NCBI RefSeq assembly: GCF_019097595.1
Contig: NC_080714.1
Coordinates: 8,573,759-8,637,758, forward strand
Direction: 5' to 3'
DNA: 64,000 nucleotides
Origin: Hemibagrus wyckioides
Taxonomy: Eukaryota > Chordata > Actinopteri > Siluriformes > Bagridae
Part shown: positions 27,401 through 46,495 of the stretch, in pieces
How positions within the stretch are numbered: the stretch's first letter is position 1
How the letters are laid out: each line of letters starts with the position of its first letter
Translations under genes and position numbers: made by a program
Notes under the pieces: generated by a model
Told to the model about the DNA's origin: nothing
The model's database searches: none
Seen by the model: only the letters and a program-made list of their open reading frames with translations

Positions 27401-28222
27401 AAATAAGGGAGTGTCTAAAATTTCCTCAGAGTTCTGTATCCATCCATCTGATCTTCTGTACCAATTATCCTATACAGGGTCACAAGGAGCCTTGAGCCCT
27501 GAAGAGAGTGCCAACCCAACACAGGGCACAATTAAACACACACCCATTTATGCACTACGGACAATTTAGAGACGCCAGTCAACCTACAAAGCATTCAATA
27601 CGCTGCCAAAGGTTTTGGGACACCCCTCGCAGTCGCTGCTCTAATTCATCCTAAAGATTAGGACTCTGTGCAGGCCAGTCGAGTTCCTCCACACCAAACT
27701 CTCTTGCTTTGTGCACTGGTGTGCAGTCATGTTGGAACAGGAAGGAGTCATCCCCAAACTGTTCCCACAAAGTTGAAATTGTCCAAAATGTCTTGGTATG
27801 CTGAAGCATTAAGAGTTCCTTTCACTGGGACTAAGGGGCCAAGCCCAACCTCTGAATTCAATGATTTGGAGGGGTGTCCCCAAAAATTTGGCAATATAGT
27901 TCTATAATCTATATCTTTAGACTAGAGCACACTCAGGGCATAGGTGGGAAGAGAACCGCACAGCACTGTATAAACAATTCAAATAAAGTGCAGGCAAAAA
28001 AGCTTGTGTCAAAAGCAAGGGCTTAAAGATTACATAATCATTTCAATGAAATGAAAATCATCTGAATGAATCTGTGAGCGAAAGGTGTACGCTGTTGCAT
28101 ACTTCTCTCAGTTCTGTGGTCACATAATGCTGAAGGTCCTTAGCAGCTTTGGCACGTGTGTCCTCATTCCGGCTCTTGAGGCCGCTCACGAACTGCTGCA
28201 GCACCGTACCAGTGCCGGACAT
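301..28222 (-). CDS. mtor: mTOR serine/threonine kinase, 5' part (27 coding exons)
   Basis: This is the catalytic subunit of TORC1/TORC2, the phosphatidylinositol-kinase-related kinase that couples amino acids and growth factors to translation and autophagy. Exons translate to a protein collinear with vertebrate mTOR from the start ([11 protein letters not shown]) to the early FAT domain ([16 protein letters not shown]). The 27 exons total 4,199 nt, about 1,400 codons of an expected ~2,500, and every junction keeps phase. Only the N-terminal HEAT solenoid, the middle HEAT region and the first FAT residues are here; FRB, kinase and FATC lie beyond base 1. The N-terminus is about 14 residues shorter than human because an Ala/Thr-rich stretch is absent. 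The start is fixed by homology and by a 5' UTR acceptor 32 nt upstream. All introns are GT-AG. Exon 19 has an odd acceptor, described separately. The gene lies just downstream of qars1 in the same direction. Confidence 0.97.
877..1310 (+). mobile_element. Tc1-like transposon fragment, family C
   Basis: Starts with a terminal-repeat-like motif (ctcacaggacactttaatag) and carries the decayed first third of a transposase: a stretch resembling the region of fish Tc1 elements that begins cagaatggggaaa and passes through ttctgtgggtgaaaatg to ggttcgagctgacag. It is frameshifted and lacks a 3' half. It sits in mtor intron 26. Confidence 0.7.
1842..2004 (-). CDS. mtor: mtor coding exon 26
   Basis: Encodes [20 protein letters not shown] and [17 protein letters not shown]; beginning of the FAT region. 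Confidence 0.95.
2305..2447 (-). CDS. mtor: mtor coding exon 25
   Basis: Encodes [20 protein letters not shown] to LAQTYIPLA; ends in phase 2 (AG|gtgaat). Confidence 0.94.
2448..3737. other. mtor intron 24, nothing recognised
   Basis: AT-rich intron. It holds a 10-G run near 2,790 but no exon, transposon terminus or RNA gene that I can support. Confidence 0.6.
3738..3884 (-). CDS. mtor: mtor coding exon 24
   Basis: Encodes [15 protein letters not shown] and [15 protein letters not shown]; phase 0. Confidence 0.95.
4307..4399 (-). CDS. mtor: mtor coding exon 23
   Basis: Encodes [17 protein letters not shown] and [14 protein letters not shown]; phase 0. Confidence 0.95.
4911..5073 (-). CDS. 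mtor: mtor coding exon 22
   Basis: Contains [20 protein letters not shown] and [14 protein letters not shown]; phase 2 in, phase 0 out. Confidence 0.95.
5811..5881. repeat. 71-nt perfect-arm hairpin in mtor intron 21
   Basis: The 17-base arm at 5,811-5,827 (cacatggggttgcagta) is exactly reverse complementary to 5,865-5,881, separated by 37 bases. The arms end sharply, with an A-run on the left. It could be a short foldback element or a pre-miRNA-sized hairpin. The rest of the 1.45-kb intron is unremarkable. Confidence 0.85.
6524..6636 (-). CDS. mtor: mtor coding exon 21
   Basis: Encodes [20 protein letters not shown] to LQAR; ends in phase 2 before gtcagt. Confidence 0.94.
7944..8476. mobile_element. 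Non-autonomous hAT-like element
   Basis: Begins cagtggtgggccgtgagg and ends cacacggcccaccactg: imperfect terminal inverted repeats of about 16 bp starting CAGTGG, typical of hAT superfamily miniature elements. It is 533 bp with no transposase. Flanking 8-mers (ctgttaac and tgtttaag) are similar but not identical, so the target duplication has decayed or the ends are off by a base or two. Confidence 0.65.
8480..10805. other. Rest of mtor intron 20, no gene found
   Basis: AT-rich unique-looking intron sequence. A short tandem of aact units lies near 10,117-10,137. No coding exon fits between the exons on either side, which join in frame. Confidence 0.6.
10806..10973 (-). CDS. mtor: mtor coding exon 20
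   Basis: Encodes [12 protein letters not shown], then [20 protein letters not shown] and [18 protein letters not shown]; phase 0. The first 12 residues are unusually diverged from other mTORs. Confidence 0.95.
12276..12359 (-). CDS. mtor: mtor coding exon 19 (atypical 5' end)
   Basis: Encodes [20 protein letters not shown] then TLIR, matching the mTOR exon that follows VCD-IRE. The frame is open only if splicing uses the first of two AGs four bases apart (exon starting at 12,359, reading LVPLLGM). The second AG, which would give the family-like Phe-Leu-Phe, runs at once into an in-frame TAG. The 3' half is secure; the 5' border is inferred. Confidence 0.8.
12549..12970 (+). mobile_element. 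Tc1-like miniature element, family A copy 1
   Basis: Ends are inverted repeats related to tacactgatcaggcataac and cataatgttgtgcctgatgg, flanked by TA. The interior keeps the start of a Tc1 transposase ([20 protein letters not shown] and the helix-turn-helix SKTAALVGC) and then jumps to the right end, so it is an internally deleted, inactive copy in mtor intron 18. Confidence 0.8.
13541..14060. mobile_element. pogo/Tigger-like element remnant
   Basis: Opens with cagtaatacctcggagatcc, the kind of end seen in Tigger/pogo elements. The following repeated 'cgcgaa' pattern and the phrase aacctaactaatttgc recur in a second copy at 18.64 kb. The right end is not clear. Confidence 0.5.
14180..14430 (-). 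CDS. mtor: mtor coding exon 18
   Basis: Contains [17 protein letters not shown] and [19 protein letters not shown], ending TSIKE in phase 0 before gtaagc. Confidence 0.95.
15639..15662. repeat. CA dinucleotide repeat
   Basis: About 12 CA units in mtor intron 17. The remaining 3.6 kb of this intron (14,431-18,103) shows no exon or transposon end I can support. Confidence 0.9.
18104..18233 (-). CDS. mtor: mtor coding exon 17
   Basis: Encodes [17 protein letters not shown] and [20 protein letters not shown]; ends in phase 1. Confidence 0.95.
18638..18880. mobile_element. pogo/Tigger-like element remnant, second copy
   Basis: Has the ccctctacatcacggttcat opening and repeated tatcg-c motifs, then aacataactaatttcccgg, parallel to the 13.5-kb copy. 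It lacks coding capacity and lies in mtor intron 16. Confidence 0.5.
19014..19148 (-). CDS. mtor: mtor coding exon 16
   Basis: Encodes [20 protein letters not shown] to NQGIRRE; phase 0 at both ends, donor gtgaga. Confidence 0.95.
20184..20276 (-). CDS. mtor: mtor coding exon 15
   Basis: Encodes [20 protein letters not shown] to LAKRQ; phase 0 at both ends. Confidence 0.95.
20726..20809 (-). CDS. mtor: mtor coding exon 14
   Basis: Twenty-eight codons, [14 protein letters not shown] to [10 protein letters not shown]; phase 0 at both ends. Confidence 0.94.
21038..21160 (-). CDS. mtor: mtor coding exon 13
   Basis: Encodes [17 protein letters not shown] and [20 protein letters not shown]; phase 0 at both ends. 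Confidence 0.95.
21586..21791 (-). CDS. mtor: mtor coding exon 12
   Basis: Contains [20 protein letters not shown] and [19 protein letters not shown]; ends at Gln before gtagca in phase 0. Confidence 0.95.
22558..22773 (-). CDS. mtor: mtor coding exon 11
   Basis: Contains [20 protein letters not shown] and [16 protein letters not shown], almost identical to the human protein; phase 1 at both ends. Confidence 0.95.
22884..23031 (+). repeat. SINE-type tail fragment
   Basis: Contains the widespread fish repeat phrase 'gggataggctcc..gtgacc' followed by gaaaatggatggatg. It has no tRNA-like head, so it is a 5'-truncated insertion. It directly abuts mtor exon 10. Confidence 0.6.
23042..23286 (-). 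CDS. mtor: mtor coding exon 10
   Basis: Contains [38 protein letters not shown] and [12 protein letters not shown]; phase 2 in, phase 1 out. Confidence 0.95.
23671..23799 (-). CDS. mtor: mtor coding exon 9
   Basis: Encodes [18 protein letters not shown] through EPMLAVGL; phase 2 at both ends. Confidence 0.94.
23956..24139 (-). CDS. mtor: mtor coding exon 8
   Basis: Contains [16 protein letters not shown] and [10 protein letters not shown], with the last Lys codon split (phase 2, donor gtaaga). Confidence 0.95.
24421..24529 (-). CDS. mtor: mtor coding exon 7
   Basis: Encodes [14 protein letters not shown] then [16 protein letters not shown]; phase 0 in, phase 1 out (gtactc). Confidence 0.95.
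24926..25201 (-). CDS. mtor: mtor coding exon 6
   Basis: Contains [29 protein letters not shown] and ELMEERFDQ. The stretch after [10 protein letters not shown] is more diverged than its surroundings, as expected of a loop between HEAT repeats. Confidence 0.95.
25342..25476 (-). CDS. mtor: mtor coding exon 5
   Basis: Encodes [19 protein letters not shown] to ISSMEGE; phase 0 at both ends. [10 protein letters not shown] matches mTOR. Confidence 0.94.
25706..25906 (-). CDS. mtor: mtor coding exon 4
   Basis: Contains [20 protein letters not shown] and [10 protein letters not shown]; phase 0 at both ends, donor gtcaga. Confidence 0.95.
26398..26630 (-). CDS. mtor: mtor coding exon 3
   Basis: Contains [20 protein letters not shown] and [15 protein letters not shown]; phase 1 in, phase 0 out (donor gtaggt). 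Confidence 0.95.
26758..26866 (-). CDS. mtor: mtor coding exon 2
   Basis: Encodes [20 protein letters not shown] and on to GGILAI; ends in phase 1 before gtgagt. The first residue is Leu where human has Met. Confidence 0.95.
27428..27592 (-). repeat. SINE-type tail fragment, reverse
   Basis: Reverse copy of the same common fish repeat (atccatccatctgatcttct, then tacagggtcacaaggagcc and cactacggacaatttagag). It adjoins a Tc1 derivative in mtor intron 1. Confidence 0.6.
27598..27906 (-). mobile_element. Tc1-like miniature element, family B copy 1
   Basis: Both ends show the family repeat (gccaaaggttttgggacacc and, inverted, tgtccccaaaaatttggcaa). The interior is the catalytic-half coding sequence of a Tc1 transposase in reverse, with a large deletion after gaattcag. 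Confidence 0.75.
28103..28222 (-). CDS. mtor: mtor coding exon 1
   Basis: Forty codons from [11 protein letters not shown] to TTELRE, phase 0, donor gtatgc. The ATG is at 28,220-28,222. Start of the N-terminal HEAT solenoid. Confidence 0.95.
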
Positions 28223-28483
28223 CCTGGCAGCAGCGGTGCCGCGACCCGCAGTCTCTGCAATGCACACAGACAGTTTTCATCCATCTCTTAACCAAAGATC
28301 CAACTCATAAACAAACCACGGTGTTCAACAAGCCAACAAAAAGCATTTTGGTACTGATTTGGATATATACAACAATATCTGACATCCATGCTTAATTCTA
28401 GAGGTGGAATAAACGTGAAATATTTTTAATATCGAGAGAACCTAGTGTATAGCTTCAGGATGAAGCTTTAAAAGACTCTATAC

Positions 28484-28507
28484 CTTATATATATATATAT
28501 ATATATG
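28484..28507. repeat. AT dinucleotide repeat
   Basis: Short pure TA run in the intron between the non-coding and first coding exons of mtor. The rest of that 785-nt intron shows nothing I recognise. Confidence 0.9.
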
Positions 28508-29039
28508 ATTATAGTCTTGTTATGGTTCACTTGACACGTCACTGGCAGGGTTCGAAATATTTCTGCAAAACAAGGAATGTTATTCTAACAACCTGGTGCT
28601 CCCAGGAGCTTGTTATATAAAGCAAAACAATAACAATAACACCTCATTGCTACTTATGCATAATAAATCCTGCCACTGTAGCTGCAACTTTCTTAAGCAT
28701 CACGCCCTTCACTCTCATATTGTTGTTATTAACACAGAAGCTAGCAAGGCAAATCATTTAATAACGAGTTATTACAAAACAATAAAACATGTATAGATGT
28801 AAAGGACATGTACAGGAAGACGAGTCAAGTTCATAACCGGCGTTTATAAACACAAGCAAAGACTAGCCACAAAAATGTATGCTAGGTAGCTTAGCGAAAT
28901 GTGCTGCTAGCAAGAGGATGCACACTTGGGTAGAAATCCTTTCGCGCAAAATTTTACACCAACGCGTGTATAAATGTATTTCTGCCTGAAACTATGACAT
29001 ATATAAAAAGCGACACCGTAATAAAGTTGCATATCTTAC

Positions 29040-29110
29040 TTTTATTATGTTTTCCTTTGGAGATATTCTGCTCGCAGGGGGAAGCCTGCAGAGGAATACA
29101 GGGGCGGGAG
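29040..29110 (-). other. mtor: mtor non-coding first exon (approximate 5' end)
   Basis: On the minus strand a donor (gtaagatatg) follows position 29,040, and an acceptor at 28,255 (ttgcag) opens 32 nt of 5' UTR before the start codon. A spliced, non-coding first exon is therefore inferred. Its 5' end is only estimated from the promoter elements just beyond it. Confidence 0.55.
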
Positions 29111-29290
29111 TTAATCGGCAACACTGAATTGACCAATGGACTGAGGTTTGAGAATGATTGACAGCCGGGTGAGCCAAACAAATTCGTGTGAAACCGAAAA
29201 ACCACGAAGGAAGTCGTTTCGATTCGTTGTATACGCCGAGCACAGGGCTGACTTTAGCGGAAGATTTGTCCAATGACCGTCGGTTTCTGT
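29100..29290 (-). promoter_or_regulatory. Probable mtor promoter
   Basis: A GC box (GGGGCGGG, 29,101-29,108), two CCAAT motifs (29,133-29,137 and 29,270-29,274) and a GCGGAAG ETS-type site lie directly upstream of the inferred first exon. No TATA box is placed convincingly. It is squeezed between this exon and the 3' end of qars1. Confidence 0.5.
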
Positions 29291-29565
29291 CCTCTCCAGG
29301 AAAAAAAAAAACACAAAAAATGTCACCTTAAGACGGAAAGTGGGAAGGTTATTCAATAAACAAATCCTGCAATTAAGCAGCAGTTAAAAGATACTAATAA
29401 ATATAAAAGTGTTTAATAAACATTAGCCTTCTAGAATATTCCAGCAGCGTTGTAATGAAAGCAGAGCTAAATCAGTTCCTCATTCATTCTCATTCAGTCA
29501 ATCCTCATACATTTCCACACAAAATAACCACACAAATAATCTTTTTTTTTTAAACTTAAATATAG

Positions 29566-29571
29566 TTTATT
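29566..29571 (-). terminator. qars1 polyadenylation signal candidate
   Basis: AATAAA on the minus strand about 230 nt beyond the stop codon, followed by a U-poor, A-rich stretch. It is the best placed of several T-rich candidates and would end the transcript near 29,545-29,555. Confidence 0.5.
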
Positions 29572-29800
29572 CCAAAACTTTTTTCCCCCAGAGACATGAA
29601 AGGAGTTCAACATAAGACATGAGAACATTGCATATGTAAGCGTCACTGCCAACACTGTACAGCACCAGGGTACTTCCTTTTGACCTTTATAACCTTTTAA
29701 ACACTACTAATACATTTCCCCCTTTATGTTATATGCCGCTTCTGCACAGTGACGTAGTCCAGCATACATAATATCTTTGCTCTTTGGTCCTGAGGAGCTC

Positions 29801-41021
<11,221 letters not shown>

Positions 41022-42304
41022 GTTCCTCTATTCGGCACGCGCACGCCACCGTCAAAGAAAACGACAAGTGTGAGAGAAATACTCGTTTCTTTTTCCACCA
41101 ATTTTCCTACAAAACCCGCCTCCTGTGCTTAGACCTGCGATCTGATTGGCTGTTAAACAAATCTGTGCTAGTTTCTAAGACATCTACAGGGGGAAAAAAA
41201 CACCTGTATTTAACAGAAAGCATTCACTTAATTTATTTGTATGTATTTCTATTATGTATTTAATGTGTTTGTCGATTGATGAGTCAAATCAACAAATTTC
41301 AACTCAACTAGAGCGTTTTTTTTCTCCACCGACACTCCTTTGATTGGTGGCAGACTGTACGGTTTTTCGGAATGCGGGTGGGAAAGACACACGCCACAGT
41401 ATTCAGGAAGTGACAAAAGAGCCAATCAAAAATGCTGTTCTTACAACATTCCTCCAATCACAAGGAATTTCATAACAATGTTTACCAGCTATACCACATC
41501 TTGCACCGAAGTTACATCAGTCAGTTTACGATGGCTAGTGAAGATAAAAACAAGTGATTCAAACAAATTACAATAATGTTATGGAATTTTATAAAATATC
41601 TATGAATTAAATCGATTTGGTAGGGTTTACTAATGTTTTCTCTATTGGAAACTCCGTGAAAGTTCACAGTCGTTTGAACTCATTCATTAGTTTTAAACAC
41701 AGATACAAGCAGAGGCGTGAGTAAAACCTTAATCTTGATATTTGGTGGCGGAAATACACCTATTTCAACAGCTAGGCAACAGTTTATCTAGATAATGATT
41801 CTTTCTTTAAAGTTTCTAGACTTAAACTGAAACTACAGTTTATTAACAAAGTAGTGTCGATGAAAGATGATTAAAGGTGCAGTAGTCGGATTATGTCTCA
41901 GTGAATAATTCGAATACGATCGAAAATATATAGATCGAAACGAAGGTTTAAGTCGTGACCTTAAAAGAAAAGTATTACGTGTCTGAGAAAAACTGAATTT
42001 ACTGTCCTGAATATATGTTTGTGTTTACATGGCCGTCCTGTCAGTCATTTTATAGACACGCCCTCACGCCCCTTCACTCCGCCCCTTACAACTCAGCGAC
42101 TGCACTTGTGACTATTCTTATAATTAATTCTGAGCCGGATTTTGCTTGGTTTTAAGTGTTATATAGTGGGCTTGAAAGCTGCTAATGCTATTTTGGTGTG
42201 GGTTCTAAGAGGGGGAAAAAAATCATTAAAATTTTCCTGAATGCACCTTTAACTGAGATTAACTGTATTACATTCAGCTGACTTCATTAGGGTGGAACAG
42301 AAGG
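41022..42304. promoter_or_regulatory. Shared qars1/ogg1 promoter region
   Basis: The two start codons face away from each other across 1.28 kb. CCAAT boxes occur as inverted ATTGG at 41,145 and 41,343 and as CCAAT at 41,422 and 41,454. A GC box (CCGCCCC, 42,079-42,085) sits about 220 nt before the ogg1 ATG. No TATA box is evident. Both are housekeeping-type genes, fitting a bidirectional arrangement. Confidence 0.6.
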
Positions 42305-42414
42305 ATGTCCCAGCATGCTTTGCTCTCATTAGGTGCCAAAGCCTGGCGCTGCCTTTACTGCCCCAAATCTGAACTTCGCCTGGACCTGACACTGGAATGT
42401 GGACAAACCTTTAG
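42305..42414 (+). CDS. ogg1: ogg1 exon 1
   Basis: [20 protein letters not shown] then [16 protein letters not shown]; ends AG|gtaaaa in phase 2. Confidence 0.95.
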
Positions 42415-45400
42415 GTAAAATATATATCACACAGTGGTATTGATTTATATAGGTTGAATCTCCATCATTCTAGTGCTAATATGTACATTAATATGCATCA
42501 GGCATAAGATTATGATCACCTGCCTAATAGTGGCATGGACTCCACTACATCCCTGAAGGTGTGCTGTGGTATCTGGCACCAAGATGTTAGCAGCAGATAC
42601 TTTTAAGTCTTGTAAGTTGCGAGGTCAGGCCTCCAAAGGATACTTAAAGGATACTTTTGATAGATGCTGACCACTACAGACCGGGAACACCCCACAAGAG
42701 CTGCAGTTTTGGAGATTCTCTGATCCAGTCATCTAACCATCACAATTTGGCACTTGTCAAACTCACTCAAATCCTTACACTTGCCCATTTTTCCTGCTTC
42801 TAACAAATCAACTTTGAGGACAAAATGTTCACTTGCTGCCTAATATATTACACCCACTAACAGGTGCCATGATGAGGAGATAATCAGTGTTTATTCACTT
42901 CACCTCTCAGTGATCGTAATGTTATGCCTGATCGGTGTATATATTCATGATTTTCTTTGAGCCTACAGATGTGATGTCTAGAGGTTTTATGGGGATGTTA
43001 TTGTAGCCGTCTGTGGGTTGTCTATTAGTATGATTTATCACCTCCAAATGCCGTTTGCTCTGAGAGTAGCGACTGCTGTAATTTAAATCACAAGCTTACA
43101 TTAATGCGATTCTTCAAATAAATCATATTGTTTCTTAGTACCAGCACTTTCACAGAGACTTGTATGACAGATCATGGTTTATCCAAATCTAATTCTATTA
43201 ATAAACAGATTGTTATTTTACAAAGAGACTATATCTTTGATATGCGAAGTTTCCTGCAAGGAGATGTTTATTTAATATTTCAGGAAGGAGTCTCCAGTGT
43301 CAGTGCTTTGTAACAGCCAGAAGGTTTTCTGCTACATGATAGTCTTCAGGACAGAGGAGTCTGTAACATAATAAGCTCCATGTTTTTGTCTTATCTTCAA
43401 CTGAGAGGAAAAATAAAGGAAGCTGGTGAGGGAGCAGATGAATACAGCTGTTATTGCAGGAACTAAGGTCTCACATGGGGATAGTACAACTTTAAAAGAA
43501 TGTTCATGGAAATTTTTTACCCTGTCATGTTCTATTATGTTATATACTTACATAATAATTAGCAGTAAGCAGCAAAAAATCATAATGCACCACTCATATC
43601 ACACTGAGCTGTTATACATTTCAGCTGTCCCTAAATATTTCATCTACAACTGAAACTTAATTACAAGCTGATATGTATCTGTATGTAGTTTGAGTCTAAA
43701 ACAAAACTGTACTTCCTGCTAGTGTGTTATCACTGAAAACAATAGTGTGTGATGTTAAAAACAGTGCTACTGTGTGTGAACTGTTCATTCACCAGATGGC
43801 GTGAGACAGGCAAAGGCCACTGGACAGGAGTGATGGGAGGACGAGTGTGGACGCTAACTCAGACAGACGACACTTTATGGTACCATGTGTACAGATGCCG
43901 AGAGGATCCGGATCACGTTAACGGACGGAAAAGGAAAAAAGCAGAGGACTCCCAAGAGTTATGGAAGAAGTTTAAAGAAATGGCTGAGGTAAAGGTGGAA
44001 GAGGATGACAAGAGCCTTTGCGTGTCAACTTCCGAGCAGGATGCCAAAGACGAGGAGGTGCTGAAAGACTATTTCCAGTTGAGTGTTAAACTGGAGGATT
44101 TGTATAAAGAGTGGGGTGATGCAGATCCACACTTCAGACGCACAGGGAACATCTTCTCAGGTACATGTTCAGGACATACGGCAATATACTATGATTATTA
44201 ACCTCTGACAGTCATTTACTTTGTGTTGTGTTACACAAGGGTCTCAGTAATCATTTGCACCAACGTTAAATCCACCTGCTTCATAATGTGTACACCCCAC
44301 CAGAACAGCTCTGACCTATCAAGGCATGGACTCCACAAGACCTTGAAAAGGTGTGCTGTGGTATCTGGCACCAAGACTTTAGTAGCGGATCCTTTAATTC
44401 CTGTAAGTTGCGAGATGGGGCCTCCATCGATCGGATTTGTTTGTCCAGCACATCCCACAGACGCTCTGTCAGACTGAGATCTATGGAATTTGGAGGTTAA
44501 GTCAACACCTTGAACTCTTGTCATGGTACTCGAACCATTCCTGAACATTTTCTGCTGTGAGGCATGGAGCATTATCCTGCTGAAAGAGGTCATTAGGGAA
44601 TATCATTGCCATGATACTTGGTGTGCAACAATGTTTAGGTGGTATGTATCAAAGTAACGTCCACATGACTGCCAGAACCCATGGTTTCCCAGCAGAACAT
44701 TGCCCAGAGCATCACCGGCTTGCCTTCTTTCCATAGTGTCATCCTGGTGCCGTCTCTTCTCTAGGTAAGTAACATATGCATGGGCTAGCCTTTGCTCTCC
44801 ATGCACAATAATGAGCCTTGGGCACCTTGGGAGCTTTGGTTGTTCTTAATTGGACCACTTTTAGTGAGTACAACCCGCAGCATATTAGGAACTCCCCAGA
44901 AGACCTTCTGTTTTGTGCTCTGACACGGTCATAATTTGGTCCTAGTCAAAGTTGCTCACATCCTTACACCTCATCATTAAGAACTGTCTAATATGTCCCA
45001 CCCCTTGACTGGTGCCATGGTAACATGGTAATTGATGTTATTCACATCGCCTGTCGGTGGTTTACGGCTGATACGTGTGTGTATTTGTTTTAGGATTGCG
45101 AATGTTGCGGCAGGACCCTGTGGAGTGTCTGTTCTCGTTCATCTGCAGCTCGAATAATCACATCACCCGGATTCAGGGGATGGTCGAGCGTTTGTGTGGC
45201 AGGTTTGGGACACTCCTCTGCGAACTTGATGGCACATGCTATCACGATTTCCCCTCCATAGAGGCTTTAGCAGGTAACACACCCTCATTAGCACATACAC
45301 TAATGCCTTTTTTCTGGTCAGTAGTACATATGTACATATTTGATTGTGTGTGTGTGTGTGTGTGAGATAGAGAGCAGTGTACAGGCACAGCTACGGGATC

Positions 45401-46349
45401 TGGGCTTTGGCTACCGAGCTCGTTTCCTGCAGGAAAGTGCACACCAGATTATTAGCTGTCATAATCCTGAGTGGCTTCATACTCTCCGTAACGTCCCCTA
45501 CCTGGAGGCCAGAGCCTCTCTCCTTAAACTTCCTGGTGTTGGGCCAAAGGTAGCTATTCATTTACCTGTTCATGTTTGCCAAGACTAGGCAAATATCTTA
45601 GCCGAGATCACTGAATGCAAAAAGGAATCATAAAGTCTTGCAGCCGTTTGCTAGACTCCTGATGTTTTTTCTTTATCTGTGAGTGTCCATGTTTCTGCAA
45701 TATAATTAGTATGCTGCAAAAACTTTGTATGTGTGCGCACGTGCATGGGTGTGTGTCGTCCAGGTGGCCGACTGTGTGTGTTTAATGTCCCTGGACAAGT
45801 CTGAAGCCGTTCCTGTGGACACGCATGTGTGGCAGATTGCGAGGCGTGACTACAACTATGATGCAGGAAGTAAAACGAAGACTCTGACCAATAAAGTCTA
45901 TAAAGAAATCGGTGAGTAGAACAACAATCGCAACAGCTTTACTTGACTTGAAATGACGTTGAAGTATAATTCATCTTTATTTACAGTGTAGCTTTTACAG
46001 TGACACTTAGATCAATTCCGAAACCATTTACTCGAACTCAGAAACGTTTCTTTTAACTTTCAGTGAAAATCCTTGCATATATTTATGATGATTTTGATCA
46101 TTTGGACTTTCTCACTGTTTGCAGGGGATCTCTTCAGACAACGTTGGGGCTCATATGCTGGCTGGGCTCACTCTGTAAGTGAGAAAAAAAAACTTCCAGC
46201 AGTCTTTCCTTTTTCTGTTCTGGTTTGTGTTTGAATAAATGTGTATCATTTTATTTTACTTTGTGCTCTTAATTATTTATTTTAGCTACCTTGTGTTGTC
46301 ACTCACTCACTCGCACGCACACACTCAGTGTTTCTCCATATTGATTCAG

Positions 46350-46392
<43 letters not shown>

Positions 46393-46495
46393 CTGCTCCT
46401 CTCAGGTTTTGTTCTGTGCTGATCTAAAGAAGTTCCAGAAGCTGAAAGAAACCCCAACCATAAAAGAAGAAAAGAATCAAGCAAAGATGGAATAA
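42305..46495 (+). CDS. ogg1: 8-oxoguanine DNA glycosylase, complete, 7 exons
   Basis: Bifunctional glycosylase/AP lyase that removes 8-oxoguanine opposite cytosine in base excision repair (nucleus and mitochondria). Exons join to 373 residues plus TAA; human is 345. The N-terminal OGG domain ([30 protein letters not shown]) is followed by an insertion at residues 71-128, then the helix-hairpin-helix fold ([34 protein letters not shown]). The catalytic Lys is residue 278 (human K249) and the conserved Asp is 297 (VPVD, human D268). All phases agree. The C-terminal tail ([16 protein letters not shown]) lacks the human KRRK-type nuclear signal, whereas the insertion contains RKRKK at 81-85. The upstream promoter is shared with qars1. 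Confidence 0.97.
42490..42940 (-). mobile_element. Tc1-like miniature element, family A copy 4
   Basis: Minus-sense copy with ends atcaggcataagattatgat and gttatgcctgatcggtgta. It keeps the transposase start region after an internal deletion. It lies in ogg1 intron 1. Confidence 0.85.
43796..44160 (+). CDS. ogg1: ogg1 exon 2 (carries the insertion)
   Basis: Starts [15 protein letters not shown], includes [17 protein letters not shown], a 58-residue charged stretch where human has about 19, then [16 protein letters not shown]. Ends in phase 1. Confidence 0.95.
44290..45082 (-). mobile_element. Tc1-like element, family A copy 5, longest copy
   Basis: Keeps about 800 bp, including the transposase middle and catalytic-side region seen in reverse (phrases ggtatctggcaccaagactt and tttcccagcagaacattgcc), but frameshifted. 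It fills most of ogg1 intron 2, and its decayed right end stops about 12 nt before exon 3. Confidence 0.75.
45094..45273 (+). CDS. ogg1: ogg1 exon 3
   Basis: Encodes [20 protein letters not shown] and [17 protein letters not shown] to EALA; phase 1 at both ends. Confidence 0.95.
45343..45364. repeat. TG repeat at ogg1 exon 4 acceptor
   Basis: About eleven TG units ending six bases before the exon 4 boundary, replacing a normal polypyrimidine tract. Confidence 0.9.
45371..45549 (+). CDS. ogg1: ogg1 exon 4 (catalytic Lys)
   Basis: Encodes [19 protein letters not shown] to KLPGVGPK, where the final Lys is the nucleophile. The acceptor (gagatag) directly follows a TG repeat; the exact border is fixed by phase and length. 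Confidence 0.9.
45764..45911 (+). CDS. ogg1: ogg1 exon 5 (catalytic Asp)
   Basis: Encodes [20 protein letters not shown] and [20 protein letters not shown]; ends in phase 1 before gtgagt. Confidence 0.95.
46125..46174 (+). CDS. ogg1: ogg1 exon 6
   Basis: Encodes [17 protein letters not shown]; ends in phase 0 before gtaagt. Confidence 0.95.
46350..46389. repeat. TC repeat at ogg1 exon 7 acceptor
   Basis: A TC run of about 40 bp followed by gcctctgctcctctcag, forming the polypyrimidine tract of the last intron. Confidence 0.9.
46406..46495 (+). CDS. ogg1: ogg1 exon 7 and stop
   Basis: Encodes [20 protein letters not shown] then EEKNQAKME and TAA. Its polypyrimidine tract is a TC repeat. Confidence 0.94.
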   Translation, partial: VLFCADLKKFQKLKETPTIKEEKNQAKME

